64,000 nucleotides of DNA from Desulfosoma caldarium (GTDB lineage: Bacteria; Desulfobacterota; Syntrophobacteria; Syntrophobacterales; DSM-9756), in NCBI RefSeq assembly GCF_003751385.1, contig NZ_RJVA01000010.1:496001-560000 (forward strand), written 5' to 3'. Of this stretch, positions 17,446-25,830 are shown piece by piece. The position numbers were made by a program, and so were the translations under genes. Each line of letters opens with the position of its first letter. The stretch's first letter is position 1. The notes under the pieces were generated by a model. That model was not told the origin of the DNA, did no database searches, and saw nothing but the letters and a program-made list of their open reading frames with translations.

Positions 17446-17952
17446 TCATTTTCCGGCAAAAACCCAATGAAACAAAGACCACCCCAAAGCCTTGGGAGTG
17501 TCAACGACCGGTGTGGTTTCGTTGTCCGAGATGTGGAGTTTGTCACCAAGATCGGAGCGCACGGCTTCAATACGGTACCGCTGCCCGTCCGGTGATGTTT
17601 TTAGGCTCAGCGTGTATTTGCCTTGGCTCGGATTTTCAAAGGAAGGAAGCCGATTCAACGTACCCGCATACCGATTGTGGTCGGCCCAAAAGGCTTCCAT
17701 TTCCATGCGCGCCCGCAACAGGGCCTCCACCGCCTGCGCCTGCTCAGAACGCCTCACCGAATGGATATAGGCCGGCACGGCCACCCCCGCCAAGATGGCC
17801 AGAATCGCCACGGTGACCATGAGTTCCACCAGCGTGAAGCCTTCGTGTGGACGAAACTGCCCGCACGGCGCTTCCATGGGCCGCACCCAGAGCACGCCTT
17901 TCGTCCCGCATTTGACGATGGAACGGTGACGGCGACCTTCCCTGGCCTCCAT
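17446..17952 (-). CDS. pilE: PilE-like type IV pilin, first gene of minor-pilin operon 1
   Basis: About 168 residues from MEAREGRRHRS. I chose this ATG because GAGGG precedes it and a good sigma-70 promoter (17996-18024) would start the RNA about 36 bases upstream. It gives a long 38-residue leader; ATG at 17877 would give 13. The processing site is G before FTLVELMVTVAILAILAG. The body has the PilE pattern AVEALLRARMEMEAFWADHNRYAGTL and ends in ALGWSLFHWVFAGK. One D-N-E-T sequon lies near the C-terminus. It resembles the pilin at 28626-29156, so the two operons are probably paralogous. Confidence 0.87.
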   Translation of the reverse strand: MEAREGRRHRSIVKCGTKGVLWVRPMEAPCGQFRPHEGFTLVELMVTVAILAILAGVAVPAYIHSVRRSEQAQAVEALLRARMEMEAFWADHNRYAGTLNRLPSFENPSQGKYTLSLKTSPDGQRYRIEAVRSDLGDKLHISDNETTPVVDTPKALGWSLFHWVFAGK

Positions 17953-17995
17953 GGTGCCCTCGGTATGGGAACAATGTCTGTTGGAGTGGATTTTT

Positions 17996-18024
17996 TTTAT
18001 AGCACGGAAAACGGCAAACGCCAA
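17996..18024 (-). promoter_or_regulatory. Sigma-70-type promoter for minor-pilin operon 1
   Basis: Reading the minus strand, TTGGCG is followed after exactly 17 bases by TATAAA. The predicted RNA start is about 36 bases upstream of the pilE-like ATG at 17952. No sigma-54 pattern was seen here, unlike pilA. Confidence 0.6.
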
Positions 18025-18230
18025 AGCCTTTTCCCTTTCCAAGGATTGCCTCAAAATTTTTGTTTATGTTCGACACAAAATCTGCCGATAAAAGAAAAGA
18101 AGTGATGTGCTAACGCTTTGACGCTCCCCGGGACGGGGGAGGTCCGCGGTGTCTTTTCATGCGGAGCAACCTCGATCCGGTGGAGGTACCGACTCAGGCT
18201 CTGACCGTTCTAAGCTATGGGGGTACACTT

Positions 18231-21200
18231 ATGGCGAAAAAACACTTTTTAGCCGCCTTGACCGTCTTTCTTATGTTTTGGTCTCCCGCCCAGGCCTATA
18301 CTCCTTCGTGCGACCCTCCTCCCTTTGTTTCCGCCGGCGCCAATCCCATGGTCATGATGGTCATGGAAAGGGACCACAAGCTGTATTACGAAGCCTATAA
18401 CGACGCGCAGGATCTGGATGGTGATGGAAAACTCGATGTGGGTTATAAACATTCCATCGATTATTATGGATATTTTGATGCATACAAGTGTTATGAATAC
18501 GATAAAACAGGCCAGGATCGATTCGTTCCTACGCGTTACACGGAAGATAAATACTGTGGCGGACCCGATGAATGGAGCGGCAATTTCCTTAACTGGCTTT
18601 CCATGTCCCGCATGGATGTGTTGCGGCGTGTCCTTTATGGCGGGCACCGGTCCCGCGATGATTCCAATGAAACGGTTCTCGAAGGGGCCTACATTCCTCA
18701 AGATGCCCACAGTTGGGGCAAAGAATACGCCGGAAGCGATACTCGAGACTTGACCCCCTTTGATGCTCCTTCCGACGGGAAACGCCACTTGTTTTGTGTC
18801 ACCAGCACAGAGAAAGGAGAGCCCCATATAATTCGCGTGGCTAAGAACGACACACACCGAATCTGGGATTGGGCCAGCACGGAGCGCGCCGTCTGCAGCG
18901 GCCCGAAAACTACTTGCAGCCCGGAAACTCCATCCAAATATCGGCGCGGACCTGTCGGAACCCGAAGCGACATTGAGGACTACATTGTTCGCGTGCAGGT
19001 TTGCAGCAAGGACTGGGATAAGGGGCAGGAAAGAAATTATTGCAAACTTTACCCCGGCGGTGGAACCACACCTAAGCCCGTTGGTCTTCTTCAAAAGTAC
19101 GGTGAAGGCGACGGATCCAAGATGTGTTCCAAGAGCTACAAGCCATGCCAAGCCGATAAAGACTGTAAATCTAATGAGGGACTCTGTGTCTTTCGAAGCC
19201 CCCTGTACATGGGATTGTTGACAGGTTCTTACAGAAAAAACCTCAGCGGCGGAGTCCTCAGGAAAAATGTCTGGACTGTCATGGACGAAATCAACCCGGA
19301 GACCGGCATTTTTCAGAGTTCCGAAAACGTGCAGGGAAACATCATTCTTACGCTGGACCGCATGCGCCCCGTTGGATTTCAATATCATGTTAGTGATAAA
19401 GATCCAGACCTGAACTTTTCTTACAAAGCCGAAGACGGAAATGGAGGGTATTGCGGCTGGATCACTGACCGCGCCCTAGAGGAAGGTGAGTGCCGCATGT
19501 GGGGAAATCCCGTGGGAGAAATGATGTACGAGGCTCTGCGGTTCCTTGCAGGAAAAGGGGAACCGACTTCCGCCTTCGATTATGAAGAGCAGAACGATGC
19601 CGGTCTCAATCTTTCCAAGCCCGACTGGTATATCAAAAAAGGGAATGACAAGTTCTATCCTTTTGACCTCTTTCCCGAATGTTCCAAGCCCAATCTTCTC
19701 GTTTTGAGCGACATCAACCCCAGCTACGATTCCGATCAGCTTCCCGGCACTCGCTTCGGAAGCTTTTCCGATAACAAGACCCTTGAAGACCTTGATGTGG
19801 GTAAGCTCGCCGACACCATCGGAGAGCATGAAAAAATTAAAAGCGGGACATTTTTTATAGGTGACAATGGCACAACCACAAATTTTATCTGCTCTGCGAA
19901 AAGCTTGGCCAACCTCAGTTCCGCGAGGGGGTTGTGCCCTGAAGAACCCACCAAACAGGGAAGCTTTTATTCAGCGGCCGTCGCTTACTACGGCAAGGAA
20001 TTCATCACGGCCAAAGAGGGCATACCCGAAGTCAACACCTATGTCGTAGCCATGTCCTCACCGATTCCCGACATTCGAGTAAAAGTGGGCAACGGTTTCG
20101 TTCACCTGGTTCCCGCAGGAAAAAGCGTCAGCGGAGACTATGACGTAAAGACCGCCTGTGCAGACAAGTGTGAATTAAAAACCGACGGGGACCGAGGCCT
20201 AACAATTGATTCTTGCCACGCCGACGCTTACTGCCCCTCCAACCAAATCGTGGATTTTTATGTCGATAACATCAACTACGACAACGAGTCCAACGTAACC
20301 TATGCAAAATTTCGAGTTAATTTCGAGGATGTTGAGCAAGGCGCCGATCACGACATGGATGCCATTGTTCTTTATGAGGTGGAACCCATCGGATCGAACA
20401 AGGTCAAAGTCACCCTGACTTCCGAATATGCTGCTGGTAGCATCGATCAAGTTCTTGGTTTTGTTATTTCCGGAACCACCGCCGACGGCTTGTATCTTCC
20501 GGTTAAAGACAAGGATGTACCCGATTCAGCTGATAATGATACTCCAGACGTCGTAGCCAACATGCCCCTTACCTGGTCCAAAACCTTTACGGTTTCCGGA
20601 AGCCCAGCACAAACGCTTAAAAATCCGCTTTGGTATGCCGCCAAATGGGGCGGCTTTGACGATATCAACGGGAACCAGATCCCCGACCTTGACATCGAAT
20701 GGGACAAAGACGGCGACGGTACACCGGATAACTACTTTTTCGTCGCCAACCCCTTGGAACTTGAGAAAAAGCTTGAAAAAGCTATGCTGGACATTCTGAC
20801 CAAAGCCGGGAGCGCCGGCGCCGTGGCCACGGTAACGCAAGAAGTTCTGGGCCAGGACTTGGTCCTTCGGGGGGCCTTTACGGCCTACGAAGACAACCCC
20901 AATCTCTACGCATGGAAAGGTCATCTAGAAGCGTATTGGCCTTATGAAGGTTGCCAGGATTTTACGGACAATGCCACATGCAATCAATACTCGGGTTGCG
21001 AGTGGTATTTAGGCAATTGCCGTGGAACCTTATACAGTTTTCAGAAATCCCAGAACAAAGGAAAGTTCTGTTCTGATTCGGGTTTCCTGGATGGACACTG
21101 TTGGGATGCCGGAAAGGAAATGACGCTGGATACAAACCCGCGACGTATTTTCACCATGATCAAGGGGACTATGACAGAACTTGACAGCGAACATCTTGAT

Positions 21201-23303
21201 AATGATACTGCCAATGCGTTGGATAACACCATCGATTTTAACAATGACAACAAGACCACCATCGATGATGCGAAAGAACTGGTCCGCTGGCTCCGGGGCG
21301 AGTGGAAGGAGTCATGGACCAATGTCGCTCGAGACCGCAAAGGGTGGTGTCTTGGAGACATCGTTTATTCAACGCCTGTGGTTGTCGGCCCGCCATCCAT
21401 CAGCTCAGTGGACCCCCACATCGCGGGTGACTGTTCCTGCTCCTGCAACGACGACAACTGTACCAAACGTTGTTTCTACTGCTTTCGCCAAAAGCACGCC
21501 ACTCGCAAAAAAGTCGCCTATGTGGGAGCCAACGACGGGATGGTCCATGCCTTCGTCGTCGGAGTGTGGGACAACGAAACATCCACATGGGTTTATGATC
21601 CCGACGATGCCAAGGGAGCCGAGATCGGAAAGGAACTTTGGGCCTATGTGCCGAGCAATCTGCTTGCTGAAGTGAAGAACCTGGCGAAACCGGATTATGG
21701 ACATCCGTCATCATGCGCCCATCGGACCATGGTGGATCTCTCTCCCATAGCCTGGGATGTCTACATTGATCATGATAACGACACAAGTCGTGAATGGCGA
21801 ACCGTTCTGCTTGGGGGGGAACGAGGCGGCGGTGATGTGTACTTTGCCTTGGATGTCACCGACCCCGATGATCCCAAGGTTCTTTGGGAGTATTCGGTGT
21901 TGAGGAATCTTGTGGTGGATGCATCAACGGGCGACATGCCTTTCCTGGACAATGCCACTTACGCCCAAGTTGCCGCCATGCCCGTCTCTTGGACGGTGCC
22001 CTATGTGGGCTATTTGGAAATTCCCAACGGCGTTTGCTTCTCGGCCAAGCCTAGGGTCGAACCACTGCAATCGGGAACACCCAACCATGCTTCTTCATGC
22101 CTAGGTTCCGAAGAACTTAGCGGCTGGTATGCTTTTGTCGGAGCAACTCCGCACATCTTCAAACCAGAGGAGGATTTTCCGGCTTCCCTCGACGACAACG
22201 AAACGATGACTCTTATGAGGCCTCAACTCGTGGCCATTGATATAGAGAAAGGCGTGAACATTTTCCAGGAGCTTTGGCCCAAAATCCTCGAAAAATGGCC
22301 CAGCGAATGGCCAGAGGTCACCTTGAAACCGGGATCGAACACCATTCCCTACGCCCTGGGAGACCCGGTCGCCCTTGATCTGTGGAATGACCAAGGACAA
22401 GTCGCCAAAGACGGCAAAGTGGATTATCTGGCCTTTGGCGATCTCAACGGAAATTTTTACACGCTTAAATTCAATTTATACGCCACCAACCCGGGCGTTC
22501 AGATGACCGTCCGAAAAACAAAGACCGCGCCAACGGGTGTAAATTCGTACCGCTCCGGGCGCCAACCCGTCACCGTCATGCCCGTGGCCACTCTGGATCC
22601 CTACAAGAATCTATGGCTATATTTTGGAACAGGAAAGTTCGACAACGTGGTTGGAGGACTGGATGATCGCACAGACACTGCCCCCATGGCCTTCTACGCC
22701 ATTCGTGACAATGCCACGCAACCTACAACTTTCGAGGGAGGCTTTTCTTACGGCGGATTGAATGTGTCTGCCCAGTTCCTCTGTTCTTCTTCCAACTTCA
22801 ACGACAACTGCACATGGGTAAAAAGTGATGGCACTGCGGACTGCTGCGAAAGTTTATGCCTTGGGGCATGCTGGACATGCATCGAGGATTTAAAGATCCC
22901 GGGGGAACGGGTTGTGGATTCCGCCCTGGTCGCCGGAGGCGTGGTCTTCTTTACGACCTTTGTCCCCAAGGATGATCCGTGTGCGGCGGGTGGTGACGCG
23001 TACCTTTACGCTGTGGATTACATGTGCCGACCTATGAACTTCGATCCTTTCGCGAACTCAGGATTTACGCGAGATGATAACAAAACACCTGATCAATTGC
23101 AGGACGGTGAGTACACGCCCCTGGTTGTTGAGGGGAAGGGTGAAGCCTATGTCTTGAAACTGGGCGAAGGTATGCCCAGCCGCCCTGTGATGGACTCGTC
23201 GGGACAATACCTCTTCATTCAGACCAGTAACGGAGAAATTCACCGACTCCGAGTGAATATTCCGCCGCCTGTAGAAAAGAGCGGCTGGAAGCAGAGGCAA
23301 TAA
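18231..23303 (+). CDS. pilY1: Large cysteine-rich PilY1-family protein (copy 2)
   Basis: About 1690 residues from MAKKHFLAALTVFL, with GGGGGT seven bases upstream. A signal peptide ends at SPAQA. The N-terminus (PFVSAGANPMVMMVMERDHK, then an EF-hand-like DLDGDGKLDVGY) matches long deltaproteobacterial PilY1 proteins. The C-terminal propeller has RKKVAYVGANDGMVHAFVVG, ELWAYVPSNLL, VYFALDVTDPDDPKVLWEY and YFGTGKFDN. It has about 46 cysteines, including a cluster near SCSCNDDNC, and many Asp-rich loops. I count 23 N-x-S/T sequons, 15 with Asp directly before the Asn. It should be an exported pilus-tip adhesin or retraction regulator. Unlike copy 1 it is on the opposite strand from both pilin operons and converges on set 2. 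Confidence 0.9.
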   Translation: MAKKHFLAALTVFLMFWSPAQAYTPSCDPPPFVSAGANPMVMMVMERDHKLYYEAYNDAQDLDGDGKLDVGYKHSIDYYGYFDAYKCYEYDKTGQDRFVPTRYTEDKYCGGPDEWSGNFLNWLSMSRMDVLRRVLYGGHRSRDDSNETVLEGAYIPQDAHSWGKEYAGSDTRDLTPFDAPSDGKRHLFCVTSTEKGEPHIIRVAKNDTHRIWDWASTERAVCSGPKTTCSPETPSKYRRGPVGTRSDIEDYIVRVQVCSKDWDKGQERNYCKLYPGGGTTPKPVGLLQKYGEGDGSKMCSKSYKPCQADKDCKSNEGLCVFRSPLYMGLLTGSYRKNLSGGVLRKNVWTVMDEINPETGIFQSSENVQGNIILTLDRMRPVGFQYHVSDKDPDLNFSYKAEDGNGGYCGWITDRALEEGECRMWGNPVGEMMYEALRFLAGKGEPTSAFDYEEQNDAGLNLSKPDWYIKKGNDKFYPFDLFPECSKPNLLVLSDINPSYDSDQLPGTRFGSFSDNKTLEDLDVGKLADTIGEHEKIKSGTFFIGDNGTTTNFICSAKSLANLSSARGLCPEEPTKQGSFYSAAVAYYGKEFITAKEGIPEVNTYVVAMSSPIPDIRVKVGNGFVHLVPAGKSVSGDYDVKTACADKCELKTDGDRGLTIDSCHADAYCPSNQIVDFYVDNINYDNESNVTYAKFRVNFEDVEQGADHDMDAIVLYEVEPIGSNKVKVTLTSEYAAGSIDQVLGFVISGTTADGLYLPVKDKDVPDSADNDTPDVVANMPLTWSKTFTVSGSPAQTLKNPLWYAAKWGGFDDINGNQIPDLDIEWDKDGDGTPDNYFFVANPLELEKKLEKAMLDILTKAGSAGAVATVTQEVLGQDLVLRGAFTAYEDNPNLYAWKGHLEAYWPYEGCQDFTDNATCNQYSGCEWYLGNCRGTLYSFQKSQNKGKFCSDSGFLDGHCWDAGKEMTLDTNPRRIFTMIKGTMTELDSEHLDNDTANALDNTIDFNNDNKTTIDDAKELVRWLRGEWKESWTNVARDRKGWCLGDIVYSTPVVVGPPSISSVDPHIAGDCSCSCNDDNCTKRCFYCFRQKHATRKKVAYVGANDGMVHAFVVGVWDNETSTWVYDPDDAKGAEIGKELWAYVPSNLLAEVKNLAKPDYGHPSSCAHRTMVDLSPIAWDVYIDHDNDTSREWRTVLLGGERGGGDVYFALDVTDPDDPKVLWEYSVLRNLVVDASTGDMPFLDNATYAQVAAMPVSWTVPYVGYLEIPNGVCFSAKPRVEPLQSGTPNHASSCLGSEELSGWYAFVGATPHIFKPEEDFPASLDDNETMTLMRPQLVAIDIEKGVNIFQELWPKILEKWPSEWPEVTLKPGSNTIPYALGDPVALDLWNDQGQVAKDGKVDYLAFGDLNGNFYTLKFNLYATNPGVQMTVRKTKTAPTGVNSYRSGRQPVTVMPVATLDPYKNLWLYFGTGKFDNVVGGLDDRTDTAPMAFYAIRDNATQPTTFEGGFSYGGLNVSAQFLCSSSNFNDNCTWVKSDGTADCCESLCLGACWTCIEDLKIPGERVVDSALVAGGVVFFTTFVPKDDPCAAGGDAYLYAVDYMCRPMNFDPFANSGFTRDDNKTPDQLQDGEYTPLVVEGKGEAYVLKLGEGMPSRPVMDSSGQYLFIQTSNGEIHRLRVNIPPPVEKSGWKQRQ

Positions 23304-23550
23304 TCAAGAAGATAAACAACGCAGCGGGAACGGACCTGCCCACTCTTTTGCACAAACATCACCACTTCCAACTGGGCAGGTCCGCCTTTTTCATCGGGAA
23401 GATCTTCTTCACGCTGTCCTTGGGCGAGGTAATAATATCCTCGAAATTTACTCATATCCCAACCCAGAACAGACCGCGCATCTAAGAAAGTTCATCGCGG
23501 CGTCAAGGTTCGGGACGCTTTGGTTTGGTTGTCGACCGGCTGATCCGCCT
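23255..23550. repeat. Tandem repeat unit A at the pilY1/pilX junction
   Basis: About 296 bases made of the last codons and terminator of pilY1 followed by a degenerate, reversed copy of the pilX 3' end. On the minus strand it encodes KFRGYYYLAQGQREEDLPDEK and VDNQTKASRTLTPR in different frames, so the pilX part is a broken fragment. It is strongly similar to unit C (25199-25494). Confidence 0.8.
23331..23391 (+). terminator. Terminator of the large pilY1 gene
   Basis: A perfect 12-base stem (CGGACCTGCCCA and its complement at 23373-23384) with a 30-base loop is followed by CC and TTTTT, 28 bases after the pilY1 stop. The same hairpin occurs at 25275-25335, where it lies inside the 3' end of the convergent pilX gene. 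Confidence 0.75.
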
Positions 23551-23913
23551 GATGGATATTTCGCCGCCTGTGTAATGACCTGTAATGACCCCTAGGAATC
23601 AAGACCAAAATTTGCGTTATTGTCAACGAGGTGGTCTCGGCTTGTCTGTCCACATCAAAAGCACTGAGTGGTGACTCTTCAGCCTTCGCTCCAGGCCTTG
23701 ACAACCGGCTTTGGGCCTGAAGCGTGGAAGGCGGTTTTGGCGGTTGCACTGAGGAAAAGGCGTTGGGATTTAGCCTTTGTCCTTTTTCCAGTATACCAGG
23801 CCCAAAGCCGGCAAGCCCTTCGGCATGCCAAGGCCGTTGCGCTCCGGCCAATGCCTTCCCTGGGGCGGTTCCCTAAGGAAAAAGCGATAGAGCCACCGCG
23901 TTCGTCTCGGCAA

Positions 23914-24670
23914 CTAAGCGGCGAGTTTATGACGATACTCAACCGGGCTCAGGTATCCCAACTCTTGGTGCGGCCTCTCGGTGTTGTATTCTCGGATCCA
24001 GCCCTCGATGATCGCCTTGGCCTCATCAAAGGACGAAAACAGGTTAAGCCAGATACACTCCTCTTTGAGCGTTCTCATGAACCGTTCGATCATTCCGTTT
24101 TGCTGGGGACTGTAGGGAGTGATGTATTCAGGGCGCAGACCCCAAGCACGCAGCAGTTTGACCGGCGAATGACCGCATCCTCCAAAGCCCCTTTTCGCCA
24201 CCCTGGCGTTTTGTCGCCGGCTGATGCGATAACCCACAATCTCCCGGTTCCCACAGTCGATCACCGCAACCACATGACACCACCCGGAATCCGAGCAGAA
24301 AAAGTGGGTCATAATCCGTTGCCCACCGCTCATGGGGACCTTCTGCCACCGAGGGTTTCTTTTGAACACGAGGCCGCATGCCTCGACGACGTTGAGACAG
24401 GGTCCAACCATTGCGCTGCATGATTCGCTGGGTCTTTTTCTTGTTGACATTCAAGCCCATAAGCCGACAAAGCTCGAAAGTGATCCTACGATAGCCATAG
24501 CGGGGATAACGCTGGATAAGCTGATAGATGGCTTGTTCCACCTGCCGATCAACCCCCGCCGGCTTGCGCCTTCGAGGTTTGTCGTTAACCGTCGACCAAC
24601 AAACTCCCACCCACTCAGCAACCTCGCCCAAACTCACTTTATGGCCCTGGGCTTCTAGCTCCGTTTTCAA
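23914..24670 (-). pseudogene. IS3-family transposase orfB, frameshifted and internally deleted
   Basis: The 5' part reads RYPRYGYRRITFELCRLMG and HERWATDYD, the start of an rve-type integrase core. The frame then shifts by one base near 24310, and the reading continues in another frame as THFFCSDSGWCHVVAVIDC, then TPYSPQQNGMIERFMRTLKEE and YNTERPHQELGYLSPVEYR. The stretch that should hold the second catalytic Asp (SDNG) is missing. The enzyme should be inactive. Confidence 0.8.
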
Positions 24671-24985
24671 TCGTAAAACGAGCTCTCTTCCTCGCTGAGG
24701 ATAGTCTCGGCTTTTTTTAAAACCTCGATCTGCAGCACCCGATCACCCATCTTTTCACAGTGCCACTTCAGCTCCTTCTGCTCAACCGCTTCCACGGATT
24801 TCGGATTGACCTTGAGGGCCTGCGTCCCGAAGGCAATGAAGGTATCGCTCCATTGGTGGATCTCGCTCTGTTGGACATCGTGCTCGCGAGCCACATCCAC
24901 GATGGTTTGTGGCCCTTGACAATGTACCGCACGATCTCCTTTTGTCGCTCAGCGTCCATCTCTGCACTCGAACGGGCTTAACCAC
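24667..24985 (-). pseudogene. IS3-family orfA remnant
   Basis: Pieces of an orfA-like helix-turn-helix protein appear in different frames: MDAERQKEIVRYIVKGHK, then VAREHDVQQSEIHQWSDTF and a Leu/Lys/Glu-rich coiled coil (KSVEAVEQKELKWHCEKMG). Its end overlaps the orfB start by four bases. The frame breaks show decay. Confidence 0.65.
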
Positions 24986-25198
24986 TCTTTCTTCTACCTC
25001 GTACCTTCTTTTGCTAACCAAATCTACAGCTTATTGCTAGTCCAGATCAGTGCGGGGTCACTATAAGGGAGAGGTACTACTATCCTCGAAATTTACTGGT
25101 GTCCCAACCAAGAGCCAGGTTAGCATCCACGAAAGTTCATCGTGGCGTCAAGGTACGGGACGCTTTGGTTTGGTTGTCGACCTGCTGAGCCGCCTGAT

Positions 25199-25494
25199 GG
25201 ATATTTCGCCGCCTGTAGAAAAGAGCGGCTGAAAGCAAAGGCAATAATCACTAAGAGAAAAAAGTCAGCGGGAACGGACCTGCCCAATCTTTTGAACTAA
25301 CATCACCACCTCCGACCGGGCAGGTCCGCCTTTTTGATCGGGAAGATCTTCTTCACCCTGTCCTTGGGCGAGGTAATAATATCCTCGAAACTTTGTCATG
25401 TCCCAACCCGGAACAGGTTTGGCATCCAAGAATATTATTCTCGGTGTCAAGTTTCGGGACGCCTTGGTTTGGTTGTCGACCGGCTGATCCGCCT
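25199..25494. repeat. Tandem repeat unit C, overlapping the functional pilX 3' end
   Basis: About 296 bases beginning with a remnant of the pilY1 tail (TTTCGCCGCCTGTAGAAAAG) and continuing into the 3' end of the intact pilX gene of set 2. It matches unit A along its length, with scattered substitutions. Confidence 0.8.
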
Positions 25495-25828
25495 TCATGT
25501 AGGAAACAACACTTTCTGATGGCGTCACGTCTTGATTTTTATTCAGGTTCTTAAGAATTTTTTCGTTGGACTCCCTCTGAAGGCAGTACCAACTCAGTTG
25601 TAGGGCTCCTTCGGCCAGATTGAATACGGCTTCGCGACGCTCCACGGACTTTGTCATGCGGTGCGTGGATCCACTTTGCACCACGAGCCATACACCAAGA
25701 ATGCTCAGCAAGGCAACCGCCGAAAGGGCCAACACCATGGCCATGCCCTGATCGTTTTTCAAAATTGAACCGATGGCCGGTTTGAGCTTTCCCTTTTCGA
25801 CCTTGACACGCGCAGGTGCCCGATTCAT
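25265..25828 (-). CDS. pilX: PilX-like minor pilin (set 2)
   Basis: 187 residues from MNRAPARVKVEKG, three bases after the pilW stop, with AAGGA upstream. The hydrophobic helix is GMAMVLALSAVALLSILGVWLV, preceded by a basic 28-residue leader (NDQG before the processed residue). REAVFNLAEGALQLSW is the PilX-type region after the helix. It has two sequons (DNQT, RNLT). The C-terminal third lies in repeat unit C, whose broken copies A and B lie beyond it. No pilY1 follows on the same strand; the large pilY1 converges from the other side. Confidence 0.82.
   Translation of the reverse strand: MNRAPARVKVEKGKLKPAIGSILKNDQGMAMVLALSAVALLSILGVWLVVQSGSTHRMTKSVERREAVFNLAEGALQLSWYCLQRESNEKILKNLNKNQDVTPSESVVSYMKADQPVDNQTKASRNLTPRIIFLDAKPVPGWDMTKFRGYYYLAQGQGEEDLPDQKGGPARSEVVMLVQKIGQVRSR
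25275..25335. terminator. Terminator-like hairpin inside the pilX 3' end
   Basis: An 11-base stem (CGGACCTGCCC and complement) is followed on the plus strand by CC and TTTTT. It is the counterpart of the pilY1 terminator in unit A, but here it lies within the last 25 codons of pilX on the minus strand. It would block plus-strand transcription coming from the repeat or the IS. Confidence 0.55.
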
Positions 25829-25830
25829 GG

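Larger units (their letters stand above)
23581..25065. mobile_element. Degenerate IS3-family element
   Basis: About 1485 bases bounded by imperfect 12-base inverted repeats (TGTAATGACCCC at the left, GGGGTCACTATA at the right, 10 of 12 matching). It contains decayed orfA and orfB on the minus strand. The left-end sequence TGTAATGACC occurs twice in tandem (23571-23590). No clear target duplication was found. It sits inside repeat unit B. Confidence 0.75.
23551..25196. repeat. Tandem repeat unit B, split by an IS3-type element
   Basis: The unit begins at 23551-23571 (copy of the pilY1 tail, ATTTCGCCGCCTGT), is interrupted by the IS3-like element, and resumes at about 25064-25196 with the pilX-derived half (TCCTCGAAATTTACTGGTG to GCCGCCTGATG). 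The middle part of the unit, including the terminator hairpin, is missing. Confidence 0.7.

Noticed and set aside
23914-24670. Programmed frameshifting in the IS3 orfB
   Set aside because: The frame break lies inside the catalytic core, not at an orfA/orfB slippery site, and the segment with the second catalytic Asp is missing. Decay fits better.
18231-25494. Phase-variable inversion of pilY1 between flanking inverted repeats
   Set aside because: The repeat units found are all in direct orientation and on one side of pilY1. I saw no matching inverted copy near 18.2 kb and no recombinase gene.
23255-25494. CRISPR array
   Set aside because: The units are about 300 bases long, coding-derived and only three in number; no short regular repeats with spacers are present here or elsewhere in the window.
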